From Paracoccaceae bacterium (lineage in GTDB: Bacteria > Pseudomonadota > Alphaproteobacteria > Rhodobacterales > Rhodobacteraceae), in assembly GCA_002708925.1 (NCBI GenBank), contig PAPN01000037.1, forward strand, positions 1 through 53,790: a stretch of DNA of 53,790 bases, in the 5' to 3' direction. Both the position numbers and the translations under genes were made by a program. Shown in pieces: positions 34,645 to 42,121 of this stretch. Positions within the stretch are counted from its first letter, which is position 1. The number at the start of each line of letters is the position of its first letter. Under the pieces are notes generated by a model that was not told the origin of the DNA, did no database searches, and worked only from the letters and a program-made list of their open reading frames with translations.

Positions 34645-34690
34645 ATTTGTAATCAGTAGGTCCGCGGTTCGAGTCCGTGTGGGGGCACCA
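34645..34690 (+). repeat. tRNA-Thr(TGT) 3'-half attachment repeat, copy 2
   Basis: This is the second identical 46-bp copy of the tRNA-Thr anticodon-to-CCA segment. It closes the integrase/restriction island (28,386-34,644) and marks its distal att. Like copy 1 it lacks the 5' half of a tRNA. Flanking bases differ at once (CT versus TT after CACCA), so the repeat is a site-specific recombination core rather than a large duplication. Confidence 0.88.
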
Positions 34691-34882
34691 TTAAGCCACT
34701 CAAAATGAACGAAAAATTTTGAAGTCACGCAGCGGGGTGCGCGCGATTTTCAAACATTTTTTAAACACAGGCGGGTTTTGCCGCTCATTGATTCTGTTAA
34801 CGTTTTGGTAACCTCAATTGGTTAACGATTGACGAAGATGTTCGTTTAATCGTTTCTCGTCAGAGGCTTGCCAACCGCGACC
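34691..34882. other. AT-rich region between att repeat and the clamp-like ORF
   Basis: It holds two GTTAAC hexamers in TTCTGTTAACGTTTTGGTAA and ATTGGTTAACGATTG contexts, giving a promoter-like low-GC patch before the next ORF. No gene is seen. Base composition contrasts sharply with the neighbouring island. Confidence 0.4.
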
Positions 34883-35500
34883 ATGTTGCAGACGTTCGAA
34901 AATACGCGCCCATATGCTCAACCGCTCTCGCCCATAGAGGCGAAGGGCAAACGCTATGCGCTGCCACCGGACTTTGTGAGCGGTCTCACCTTCTGGCGGC
35001 CACTGCTATCGGCCAAGGGCCAATGGCTCGACACGCAAGTTCACTTGCTCAACGGCAAACTCTACGCGCTGACCAACAAACTGATCGTTGAGCACGATCT
35101 CGGAGACTTAGAACTCCCAAACTGGTGGTTCAACTCTAAGACTATACGAACACTTGAGGCGTTTCAGGCTCCGCCAAGCGAGGTGTTCGTGGACGGTGTT
35201 GAGATTTGCTTTCGCTGGTGCGACGGCCAAGCATACCATGTAAGACCTATGCACGACCTTCTGCCGGGAGATGGGTATCAAAGTGCTGCGGACGATGCTT
35301 TCAACCGCTTCTGGTGCTTCGATCAGGGGAGCGAGGTTGTTGAAGAAACACGTCGCTACATTCGAAAACTGATCAACGACAAGAATTTGGCCCCCGACAT
35401 TTTCATTGATGGACAGGCGATAGCTTCTCGCGCGAGCAGCAACGGCAAGAATTGGACCCTCGAAAGCAGCGACCCTTTCCCGACCAACGCTGTTCGATGA
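34883..35500 (+). CDS. Possible sliding-clamp-like phage protein, 3' end chimeric
   Basis: From ATG 34883 (TTG 34868 possible) this protein of about 205 residues contains VHLLNGKLYALTNKLIVEHD followed by LGDLELPNWWFNSKTIRTLE and SEVFVDGVEICFRWCDG. The pattern recalls DNA polymerase III beta-clamp-like proteins of some phages. The last residues (TLESSDPFPTNAVR) lie antisense to the terminase gene, so the native 3' end appears lost at a junction near 35,440-35,500. The assignment is tentative. Confidence 0.4.
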   Translation: MLQTFENTRPYAQPLSPIEAKGKRYALPPDFVSGLTFWRPLLSAKGQWLDTQVHLLNGKLYALTNKLIVEHDLGDLELPNWWFNSKTIRTLEAFQAPPSEVFVDGVEICFRWCDGQAYHVRPMHDLLPGDGYQSAADDAFNRFWCFDQGSEVVEETRRYIRKLINDKNLAPDIFIDGQAIASRASSNGKNWTLESSDPFPTNAVR

Positions 35501-36230
35501 TGGACAGGTCGAAATAGGCCTGACCATCGGCCAGCATTTCGACTTCGATTTCTTGGCGGAATTTCGTCGCGGACAACGTGCGGCGCATCCGTTCGACCTT
35601 TTCGGCCAGCCTCGGAATATCCGTGCCGCGCACCACAATGCGGTGGATGCCGTCGCCCGGTTTCGCGTCGAGAAACAGCCGCGCGAAATAGTTGTTTTTG
35701 CCTGCGGGCGTGCTGCTGAAAAACACCTGCCCGTCTTTCGTCAGCATCGGAAGGACGCCCGAGATCAGGTCTTCGCCGCCGTTCTCGCCTTGCAAGAAAG
35801 CGCACTCGTCAATGATCAACAGCGACACCGACGGATAACCCCGGATCGTGTCCGACGTGGACGGCAGCGCGACGACACGCGCCCCGTTCGACATTTCGAG
35901 TTCGGTCAAGGTTGAACGCGTGATCACCAAATTCGTGCGACGGAGCTGCTGTCCGATCTCGCGTGCGATGATCTTCGCCTGCCGCTCGGCGGGCGCGACG
36001 CAGATGGTCAGGCTGTCGGGGACGTGCAATTCCTCGACGGCACGCGCGGCCAACACCGAGGTTTTGCCCGCCTGACGGCCTACGCGCAGGGCGATCTCTG
36101 ACGCCTGCGTGGTGAACGCCTCAACCTGCCACGGATCAGGCGCATGACCGATCCAATGGCTCAGTCGTGCGACGGGATCGAGGTCGCGTTCGAGGCCCAC
36201 GCACCAGTCATGGAGGGCATCAAACGGCAT
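35403..36230 (-). pseudogene. Terminase large subunit, ATPase half only
   Basis: From ATG 36230 the protein reads as a phage terminase ATPase: adenine-binding DPWQVEAFTTQ, Walker A-like RVGRQAGKTSVLA, Walker B LLIIDECAF, and coupling motif VFFSSTPAGKNNYF. It runs well until QAYFDLSIIEQRW and then loses character before stopping at 35403 (275 residues instead of the usual 450-600). The C-terminal RNase H-like nuclease domain is absent. It is therefore a decayed packaging motor gene joined to an unrelated sequence. Confidence 0.75.
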
Positions 36231-36474
36231 TCTTCTGTCGCTCGTAGTAGGCGCGCATGTTGGCGACGCTGCATTGGGTGCAGTTGCGATTGCCGTCGCG
36301 CGGCGAGACATGCCCGTTCTTGCAGGGAATGCCCGTGAAGTAGAGCTTACCGCCTTCCGCAAGCATCACATCGCGGCTTTGCGGCAGGCGCGCCCATTCA
36401 GGCGATCCGGCGTCCGTGGCGGCGGCAAGGCGGCGGCTGTATTCGTCCCAGCCTTCGAAATCTCGGTGGGTCAT
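36220..36474 (-). CDS. HNH-like zinc-finger protein, 84 aa
   Basis: The block GGKLYFTGIPCKNGHVSPRD followed by NRNCTQCSVANMRAYYERQ is the zinc-ribbon (CxxxH...CxxC) found at the start of phage HNH endonucleases. The HNH core itself is absent, so this is either a short version or a truncated gene. The start overlaps the small-terminase-like stop (ATGA), and the stop overlaps the terminase start. HNH genes beside terminases often assist packaging. Confidence 0.6.
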   Translation of the reverse strand: MTHRDFEGWDEYSRRLAAATDAGSPEWARLPQSRDVMLAEGGKLYFTGIPCKNGHVSPRDGNRNCTQCSVANMRAYYERQKNAV

Positions 36475-37058
36475 AGCACCTGCTCCTCTTTCGTGACGCT
36501 GAGAACATGATGGCGCATGTGGCGAAGCAGCGGCTCGCGGGCGGCGGGCACCTCGGCACAGACGGCTTGCAGGATGGATTTGAGCGTCACCCATTCAGGC
36601 GATTCCGCGAGCGTGACCGAAACTGAAAGGTTGGTCGCGAGTTTGCCCTGCATGGTGGCAATGTCGCGCAGCACCTTGCGCAGGCCTTCCATCGCGGAGA
36701 GTGCGAACCCGTCGTCCTCGGTTTCCTCGGCCTTGGTGATCAGCTTTTCGACACGTCGCGCGAGGCTTTCATAGGTCCGCGCAATGTCCATCCGTTCGTC
36801 GTTGAGAACGCGCGTCGCCTCGTCCAGTGGCTCGATGCGCGCCTCGGCCAAGATCGCGCGCTCCATTTCCTCGGTGATATGCTGCTGGCGGTAGCGCGAT
36901 ACGGAATCCGGGTGCATCCCGACACGCTTCGCAACCTGCGCCTTCGACATACCACCGGGCAGACCGTGTTCCCCGAGCACGATCTGCTTGATGATCGTCT
37001 TCTTCTCAGGATGCGTGTTGATCGTGCTTGGGCGTCCACTGCCCTTGTTCCCGGCCAT
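36471..37058 (-). CDS. Small terminase-like protein, copy 1
   Basis: This 195-residue protein has an N-terminal HTH (GMSKAQVAKRVGMHPDSVSR) followed by a helical region and a C-terminal domain (YESLARRVEKLITKAEE, GLRKVLRDIATMQGKLATNL, MRHHVLSVTKEEQVL). HTH plus helical oligomerisation domain upstream of HNH and large terminase genes fits a terminase small subunit. Its C-terminal 110 residues are about 80% identical by eye to copy 2 upstream, but the N-terminal parts differ strongly. GGGAG precedes the ATG at 37058. Confidence 0.6.
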   Translation of the reverse strand: MAGNKGSGRPSTINTHPEKKTIIKQIVLGEHGLPGGMSKAQVAKRVGMHPDSVSRYRQQHITEEMERAILAEARIEPLDEATRVLNDERMDIARTYESLARRVEKLITKAEETEDDGFALSAMEGLRKVLRDIATMQGKLATNLSVSVTLAESPEWVTLKSILQAVCAEVPAAREPLLRHMRHHVLSVTKEEQVL

Positions 37059-37069
37059 ATCAGGATACT

Positions 37070-37268
37070 CCCGAACGCGCGGTTGGCTAGTACATTGAAG
37101 TCGCCGAGGAAGGACTTCGCGTTTTGGCTCGCCGCGCAATACTGGGTTCCGAGAAGATCGCGCAAAAGCTCGGCAAAGGACGATTTCCCGGTGCCTTCTT
37201 CCTCTGATGTGAATAGCAGGGCAACCCGCACTTTTTCAGATGGGCGCTGCACCATATGTGCGGCCCAC
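37070..37268 (-). pseudogene. Fragment of a virus-type SF3 helicase/primase
   Basis: A minus-strand frame of about 65 codons encodes AHMVQRPSEKVRVALLF, then TSEEEGTGKSSFAELLRDLL with a Walker A motif (EGTGKSS), then AKSFLGDFNVLANRAF. This is the ATPase start of phage/plasmid primase-helicases. Both ends are cut: it joins the 3' end of small-terminase copy 2 and the leader of copy 1. It is a remnant of a replication gene. Confidence 0.65.
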
Positions 37269-37833
37269 CGGATTCCTTGATCACGGACAAGACGTGGTGG
37301 CGCATCCGGCGGAGCAGCGGTTCACGGGCAGCGGGAACCTCGTCGCAAACCTCCTGTAAGATTGTGCGTAACGTGACCCATTCCTTGGATTCCGCGAGGG
37401 TGACATTCACGGTGAGGTTCTGAGCCAGCTTGCCCTGCATAGTGGCAATGTCGCGCAGCACTTTGCGCAACCCGTCCATCGCAGCCAGGGCAAACCCATC
37501 GTCTTCGTTTTCCTCGGCCTTGGTGATCAGCTTTTCGACCCGCCGCGCCAATGACTCGTAGGTCATGGCGACGTCCATACGGTCTTGATTGATGATCTCC
37601 GTGTCTGCTTCGATCCCCTGAATACGGGTTTCAGCCATAATCTCGCGGCGCATTTCTTCGGTGATCTTGTCGTCGCGATACCGCTGCACGGTCGAATAAT
37701 CGACGCCGATGCGACGGGCGATTTCGACCATCGAACGACGGTTCAGCACAATATCTTTGATGATCTCCTGCTTGTCCGGGCGCATGTCGATCACAGCACG
37801 ACGCCCTGAATTTTTGTTACCGCCTTGAGCCAT
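37087..37833 (-). CDS. Small terminase-like protein, copy 2, chimeric C-terminus
   Basis: From ATG 37833 (GGGAGGTTCC ribosome binding site) the protein has a different HTH (SMVEIARRIGVDYSTVQRYR) but nearly the same C-terminal domain as copy 1 (YESLARRVEKLITKAEENED, MRHHVLSVIKESGG). After that point the frame continues into the helicase fragment in the wrong frame (Lys/Ser/Pro-rich tail), so the true C-terminus is lost. The two copies show a gene duplication with a replaced DNA-binding domain. Confidence 0.6.
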   Translation of the reverse strand: MAQGGNKNSGRRAVIDMRPDKQEIIKDIVLNRRSMVEIARRIGVDYSTVQRYRDDKITEEMRREIMAETRIQGIEADTEIINQDRMDVAMTYESLARRVEKLITKAEENEDDGFALAAMDGLRKVLRDIATMQGKLAQNLTVNVTLAESKEWVTLRTILQEVCDEVPAAREPLLRRMRHHVLSVIKESGGPHIWCSAHLKKCGLPCYSHQRKKAPGNRPLPSFCAIFSEPSIARRAKTRSPSSATSMY

Positions 37834-37834
37834 A

Positions 37835-38221
37835 TCAGGAACCTCCCGATGCTGTGGTTGTGGCAAGGATCGGTGCGCCGTTATCGTCGTCATACCAACG
37901 GATGCGTTCACGCAGCCGCCCCCATTCTTCAACGGAGGCATCAACCAAATGATCATGAACGCGATTTGCGAACTCTTCCCCGACGCCCGACCGGATCAGG
38001 TCATTGCGCAACTTGGCAAAGCTGGTGCCGCCAAAATGCAATTTCATCATCTGGGCAAGCGTGGCGATTGACGCGTCGGTTGTGTTGACGTTTGGGGTAA
38101 TCTTGAACAGATGATCCCAGACGACCACACCATCACGGCGAACATAAATCTCAATCTCGGGGTCGATGCCGTAGACAACACGGCAGGCCCATTCAAGGCA
38201 GGCGCGGTTGTCAGCTTGCAT
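37835..38221 (-). CDS. Hypothetical phage/plasmid protein, 128 aa
   Basis: This is a soluble protein with IEIYVRRDGVVVWDHLFKIT and LVDASVEEWGRLRERIRWYD. No family is recognised. It overlaps the stop of the preceding chimeric frame's true partner (GCAAGCTGA) and lies 2 bp before the small-terminase copy 2, so it was probably part of the same packaging operon. Confidence 0.5.
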   Translation of the reverse strand: MQADNRACLEWACRVVYGIDPEIEIYVRRDGVVVWDHLFKITPNVNTTDASIATLAQMMKLHFGGTSFAKLRNDLIRSGVGEEFANRVHDHLVDASVEEWGRLRERIRWYDDDNGAPILATTTASGGS

Positions 38222-38632
38222 TGGCCGCGTTCTCCATCATGCGCAGCTTGGTTTGCATGTGATCCGGCAAATCCCCGGGTTGCGACCATGAGACAGGAAT
38301 AAATCCGTCCTCGCGCAGGAGTTTGTATTGTTGCCGAAAATCGGATGACCCAAGCACATCTTGGCGGACAACCGATCCCGCTCCTCGCGCGTCAGCCTCA
38401 GCGCAAAAGGCGACATCTCCCGCCGAGGCGACGCCTTGGAAGGGGCGACATCCTGCCTCGCGGCCGCCTGGAATCCCTCAGTCAAATCTGGCGAGTGTTT
38501 CGCCTCGCCCCACCTCATAACCCAGGCTCCGGCAAATCGACCTGGATCAGGGTTCGTCAGAAGCTTCGGCTTCTTCCGCCTCACACTCCCGAGCCGCAAT
38601 CTCACCCAACCTGTGGATAACTTCCGGCTCAC
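38219..38632 (-). pseudogene. Chimera of a MobC-like fragment and a phage gene tail
   Basis: One frame (stop at 38237) holds MSPFALRLTREERDRLSAKM, the start of a MobC/relaxosome-type domain. Near 38,340-38,360 it loses character, and a second frame takes over (DFRQQYKLLREDGFIPVSW, QPGDLPDHMQTKLRMMENAA), ending TGA at about 38,219 next to the following gene. Two unrelated gene pieces are thus joined here, which points to past recombination between a mobilisable element and a phage. Confidence 0.4.
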
Positions 38633-38692
38633 CCTTGAGAACCTCCGCCCAATCCTCTAATGCAGAAAGCAACTGAGAGGTGAATTCAGGTT

Positions 38693-38965
38693 CTAGGTTC
38701 TTCCTCCCAGGTGCACCATTTCACATTTTGATGTGAAACCTGCTAAAAACTCAAAAATTACAGACGTTTGCGGAGTTCGGTGGCCGTTTTGGTGGTCATG
38801 CGCCAATGGGGCTTTGAAAGCGGTCTTTAGGATGGTTTTCCGCACTTCTAATGATACATTTTCGTAGATACTCCAATGACTTGAGAGGAAATCCCTCAAA
38901 AGTTCGATAGTTTCGGACAGTATGCTCTTGGGTTTGGTGCTTTGGGACAGCTTGTCAGTCAGCAA
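38693..38965 (-). CDS. Small unrecognised ORF, TTG start
   Basis: This 90-residue frame opens at TTG 38965 with AGAGG nine bases upstream. The sequence (KSILSETIELLRDFLSSHWS, KTILKTAFKAPLAHDHQ) is helical, Lys/Ser-rich and of lower GC than the flanks. No family is recognised; it may be the tail of the mobile-element remnant. The rest of 38,640-39,146 shows nothing else I can support. Confidence 0.3.
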   Translation of the reverse strand: MLTDKLSQSTKPKSILSETIELLRDFLSSHWSIYENVSLEVRKTILKTAFKAPLAHDHQNGHRTPQTSVIFEFLAGFTSKCEMVHLGGRT

Positions 38966-39146
38966 AAGCTTGTCCTCTTGGCTTGCCAGCGTCGAACATA
39001 ACCGGGCACGGCTTACACTAATGAACTGCCAACCGCTGGACCGCGGTTTTGGCCCAGGGTCAGGTCAGGGGGCGTTGTGGGCTTGGCGTGGGGGCGATGC
39101 GCGGGTAGGGATAGGGCACCATTCACGGGACGCAGAGAGGATTGGA

Positions 39147-39686
39147 ATGCGGGGCAGGCTTCGGAAATTGCTGTTCTCTTTGCGCGCGTGGCGTCAGACG
39201 GTTCGGGCGGGCGTGGCGCTGGGGCAGGGGGTGCGCCTGCAAAAAGCCGTGCAGATGAAGGCCACCGATGGCGGGCGTATCTCTTTGGGGGGCGATGTGC
39301 GTGTCGGGCGGAACTCGGATCTGCTGGCCAAATTCGGAACGCTTCAGATCGGCCCGCGCTGTCATATCGGAGCGGGCGCGGTATTCGTGGCGCGGGACCG
39401 GATCGTGGTGGGGGCTGATTGTCTGATTGCGGAATATGTGGTGCTGCGCGATCAGAACCATCGGATCGCGCCGGGGCAGCTGACGCGCGAAACCGGCTTT
39501 GATACGGCGCCGATCGAGATCGGTGAAAATGTCTGGATCGGGACGAAGGCGACGATTCTGGCAGGGGTCACGATTGGGCGGAACTCGGTTGTGGCGGCTC
39601 ATGCGGTTGTCACGCGCGATGTGCCTGAAAATACGGTTGTGGCTGGCGTGCCTGCGCGGATCGTCCGGACGACAGACAGCGCATAA
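39147..39686 (+). CDS. Hexapeptide-repeat (left-handed beta-helix) acyltransferase
   Basis: This 179-residue protein is built of hexapeptide repeats: RISLGGDVRVGRNS, LQIGPRCHIGAGAVFVAR, then IGENVWIGTKATILAGVTIG and RNSVVAAHAVVTRDVPENTV. It ends with the VAGVPARIVR signature of the maltose/WbbJ-type O-acetyltransferase family. Such enzymes add acetyl or acyl groups to sugars of capsule, LPS or exopolysaccharide in the cytosol. GAGAGG precedes ATG 39147; the longer frame is rejected. It is the first clearly chromosomal gene after the mobile region. Confidence 0.8.
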   Translation: MRGRLRKLLFSLRAWRQTVRAGVALGQGVRLQKAVQMKATDGGRISLGGDVRVGRNSDLLAKFGTLQIGPRCHIGAGAVFVARDRIVVGADCLIAEYVVLRDQNHRIAPGQLTRETGFDTAPIEIGENVWIGTKATILAGVTIGRNSVVAAHAVVTRDVPENTVVAGVPARIVRTTDSA

Positions 39687-39780
39687 TAATGGACCCTTGG
39701 GGCGAAGTTCCTGCCGTGAATTCGCGCGATGCGTCTGTTTGCGATGCCCATATTGCGTAAACTGACGGCGGCGGGTGCCC

Positions 39781-39840
39781 AAAAAATCCGTGATTGATGC
39801 ATTTGCAAGCAGTTGATTGTGCGCTTGCAGAAAAAATCCG
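39781..39840. promoter_or_regulatory. Nested direct and inverted repeats upstream of the redox operon
   Basis: The decamer AAAAAATCCG occurs at 39781-39790 and again at 39831-39840. Between them, TGCAAGC (39804-39810) and GCTTGCA (39823-39829) form a perfect inverted repeat with a 12-bp spacer. The cluster lies 150-210 bp before the oxidoreductase start. It is a likely regulator-binding region; no factor is identified. Confidence 0.45.
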
Positions 39841-39848
39841 GGCGCGCG

Positions 39849-39880
39849 TTGACAGTGCCGGGGCCGGGTTCGCTAACTAT
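39849..39880 (+). promoter_or_regulatory. Candidate sigma70-type promoter of the redox operon
   Basis: TTGACA at 39849-39854 is followed, 17-19 bp later, by CTAACTAT as a -10-like region (about 39873-39880). The -35 matches consensus, the -10 is weak, which would suit activated expression from the repeat cluster upstream. Confidence 0.35.
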
Positions 39881-39988
39881 ACCCACGAGACCATGCAACG
39901 ACGCCGGTTCTCATGTGCACGTAAGTGCTGGGGCAATGACGCTCAACCGATCTATTCGCGCGCCGTATCGGTGTGCCCAGAGCGATGA

Positions 39989-42109
39989 GTGTCCGTCATG
40001 CCGCAGCCTCGTGCAGCACAGCCAGCTTTACCTCAGACCGCCCCGAATGACCGGCAGAGCAACCGGCAGCCGGATAATGCCCGCACGGCCGCCCCGACTG
40101 GGGGGCAGGCTGGGGCGCAGGCCGGGAATCAGGATCGTGTCAGCGATATTCTCCGGGCGGATCAGCCCGCCGCCGATGTTCTGATTGTGGGGGCAGGGCC
40201 GGTGGGAATTCGGGCCGCGCAAGAACTGGTGCAAAAGGGGCGCTCGGTCACGGTACTGAGCACCGAGGTGGTGACGCCCTATAATCGCGTTCGGTTGACG
40301 CCCCTGCTGGGCGGAGACGTGCAGTTTTCTGATATTTCCCTTTTGGAACAAGAGGAAACCGAGCTTCCCTATGCGTTGCATTACGGTCAGCGCGTGGTGC
40401 GGATCGACCCGGATTTCAAACATGTGGTGACCGCCGCCGGTACAGTCTGGCCCTATCAGACGTTGATTTTGGCGACCGGATCGGATGCTTTCGTGCCCCG
40501 GATCGCCGGGCGCGAGACCCCCGGCGTTTACACGTTTCGCACGGCTGACGATGCCTCGGCGCTGATTGCGCGCTCTTTTTCGGCGCGGCATGTGGCGGTG
40601 ATCGGGGGCGGCCTGCTGGGGCTGGAGGCCGCGCGCGGGATGCGGCAGCGGCAGTGCAAGGTCACGGTGATCGAACACGAAACCCACCTGATGCCGCGGC
40701 AGCTGGATCGGGTGGCAGGCGCGCAGCTGTCCAAGAATATCGAGGAACTGGGCGTCACCGTGCGCACCGGGGTCGCGGTTCGGGAAATCCTGGGCGAGAC
40801 GCGCGTGACCGGCCTGATGCTGTCGGATGGAATGCGGGTGGATTGCGATACGGTGATCATTTGCACCGGCGTGCGTCCCAATATTCAGCTGGCCCGCGCC
40901 GCGCGGTTGCATATCGGCGCGGGGATTACCGTGGATGACCGGATGCAGACCAGCGATCCGTCGATCTATGCGGTTGGCGAATGCGCCGAACATCGCGGTC
41001 AGCTGTTTGGCCTGGTCGGGCCGGGCTATGCGCAGGCGCAGGTGGCCGCGCAGGTCATCGCCGGGCAAGAGGCCGTCTTTGAGGGCACCGCCCCCACCAC
41101 CAAGCTGAAGGTGATCGGGGCCGAGGTGTTCTCGGTTGGAGAGATCGAGCAGCTGGAGGTGCAGCCCAACGTGCGCAGCCATGTCTGGCACGAAGGCGAT
41201 CTCTATCGTCGGATTTTCATTGACCGGGGCCGGATCGTCGGGGCGCTGGCCGTTGGCAAATGGGATCAGGCCAGCCGCGTGCAGGATGCGGTGCAGCAGG
41301 GCGCAACGGTCTATCCGTGGATGCTGTTCCGGTTTCGCAGGCAGGGGCTGATCTGGCCGGTCAGCGACGATGCCGCAGACGAGATGCCCGACAGCGCCCC
41401 CTTGTGCAACTGCACCGGCGTGACCTGCGGGCAGGTGCGCGGGGCGATGGCCCAGGGCTGTGCCACCCCGGCCGAGATCAGCGCTCAGACCGGGGCGGGC
41501 ACCGTGTGCGGAACCTGCGTGCCGCTGCTGGCCGAGATGATCGACGCCGGCGCCCAGCCCGCGCCGATGCCGTTGTGGAAACCTGTGCTGGCCCTGTCTG
41601 CGATCGCGGGCCTGGCGGCGTTGCTGCCGATCCTGCTGGGCTATGTGCCGCTGCCCACGTCTTATGATCCAGACAGCCTGCGCGTCTGGCTGTGGCAGGA
41701 CAATATTGTCAAGCAATACAGCGGGTTCATCCTGTTGGGCCTGACGCTGATGGCCTTTGCCATCGGGCTGCGCAAACGGTTCCGTTTCATGGATCGGCTG
41801 GGCGGTTTCGATGGCTGGAGACTGGTGCATATCGGCATTGGCCTGGCCACGCTGGCGGGGCTGTTTGCCCATACCGGGTTCAATCTGGGCAGCGGCTGGA
41901 ACCTGGCGCTGGCGGTCTTCTTTATCGGCGCGATCCTGATCGGATCGGTTGCGGGGCTGGCCACGGGGGCCGATCACGAATTGCGTGCCCGGCGTATTGG
42001 ATCGGCCCGCAAACCGCCTCGCAAAATGCCGACATGGCTGCATATCCTGGCACTCTGGCCGCTGCCGGTGCTGATCCTTTTCCACGTACTCGCATCCTAT
42101 GCGTTCTAG
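39989..42109 (+). CDS. FAD oxidoreductase / BFD [2Fe-2S] / bis-heme-b membrane fusion
   Basis: This is a 706-residue three-part protein. Residues 62-460 form a NirB-like pyridine-nucleotide oxidoreductase: FAD motif VLIVGAGPVGIRAAQ, NAD(P) motif VAVIGGGLLGLEAA, and IYAVGECAEHRG. Residues 471-515 are a BFD-like [2Fe-2S] domain with C473xC475 and C507xxC510. The C-terminus has five membrane helices; helix 3 carries H614-x13-H628 and helix 5 carries H685-x13-H699, the ligand pattern of a two-heme-b electron channel. It should carry electrons from cytosolic NAD(P)H across the membrane to the cytochromes encoded next. The first 55 residues are Gln/Pro/Ala-rich. Start is GTG 39989 or ATG 39998. Confidence 0.82.
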   Translation: MSVMPQPRAAQPALPQTAPNDRQSNRQPDNARTAAPTGGQAGAQAGNQDRVSDILRADQPAADVLIVGAGPVGIRAAQELVQKGRSVTVLSTEVVTPYNRVRLTPLLGGDVQFSDISLLEQEETELPYALHYGQRVVRIDPDFKHVVTAAGTVWPYQTLILATGSDAFVPRIAGRETPGVYTFRTADDASALIARSFSARHVAVIGGGLLGLEAARGMRQRQCKVTVIEHETHLMPRQLDRVAGAQLSKNIEELGVTVRTGVAVREILGETRVTGLMLSDGMRVDCDTVIICTGVRPNIQLARAARLHIGAGITVDDRMQTSDPSIYAVGECAEHRGQLFGLVGPGYAQAQVAAQVIAGQEAVFEGTAPTTKLKVIGAEVFSVGEIEQLEVQPNVRSHVWHEGDLYRRIFIDRGRIVGALAVGKWDQASRVQDAVQQGATVYPWMLFRFRRQGLIWPVSDDAADEMPDSAPLCNCTGVTCGQVRGAMAQGCATPAEISAQTGAGTVCGTCVPLLAEMIDAGAQPAPMPLWKPVLALSAIAGLAALLPILLGYVPLPTSYDPDSLRVWLWQDNIVKQYSGFILLGLTLMAFAIGLRKRFRFMDRLGGFDGWRLVHIGIGLATLAGLFAHTGFNLGSGWNLALAVFFIGAILIGSVAGLATGADHELRARRIGSARKPPRKMPTWLHILALWPLPVLILFHVLASYAF

Positions 42110-42121
42110 GCAGGCCCGATA

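Noticed and set aside
34883..35500. Toxin or antitoxin role for the ORF next to the island
   Set aside because: Too long for a simple toxin, no partner gene, and sequence resembles a clamp-like replication protein more than any toxin family.
39791..39815. FNR or NnrR box upstream of the redox operon
   Set aside because: TTGATGCATTTGCAA was considered, but the spacing is 9 rather than 8 and the halves do not match the FNR consensus, so I do not call it.
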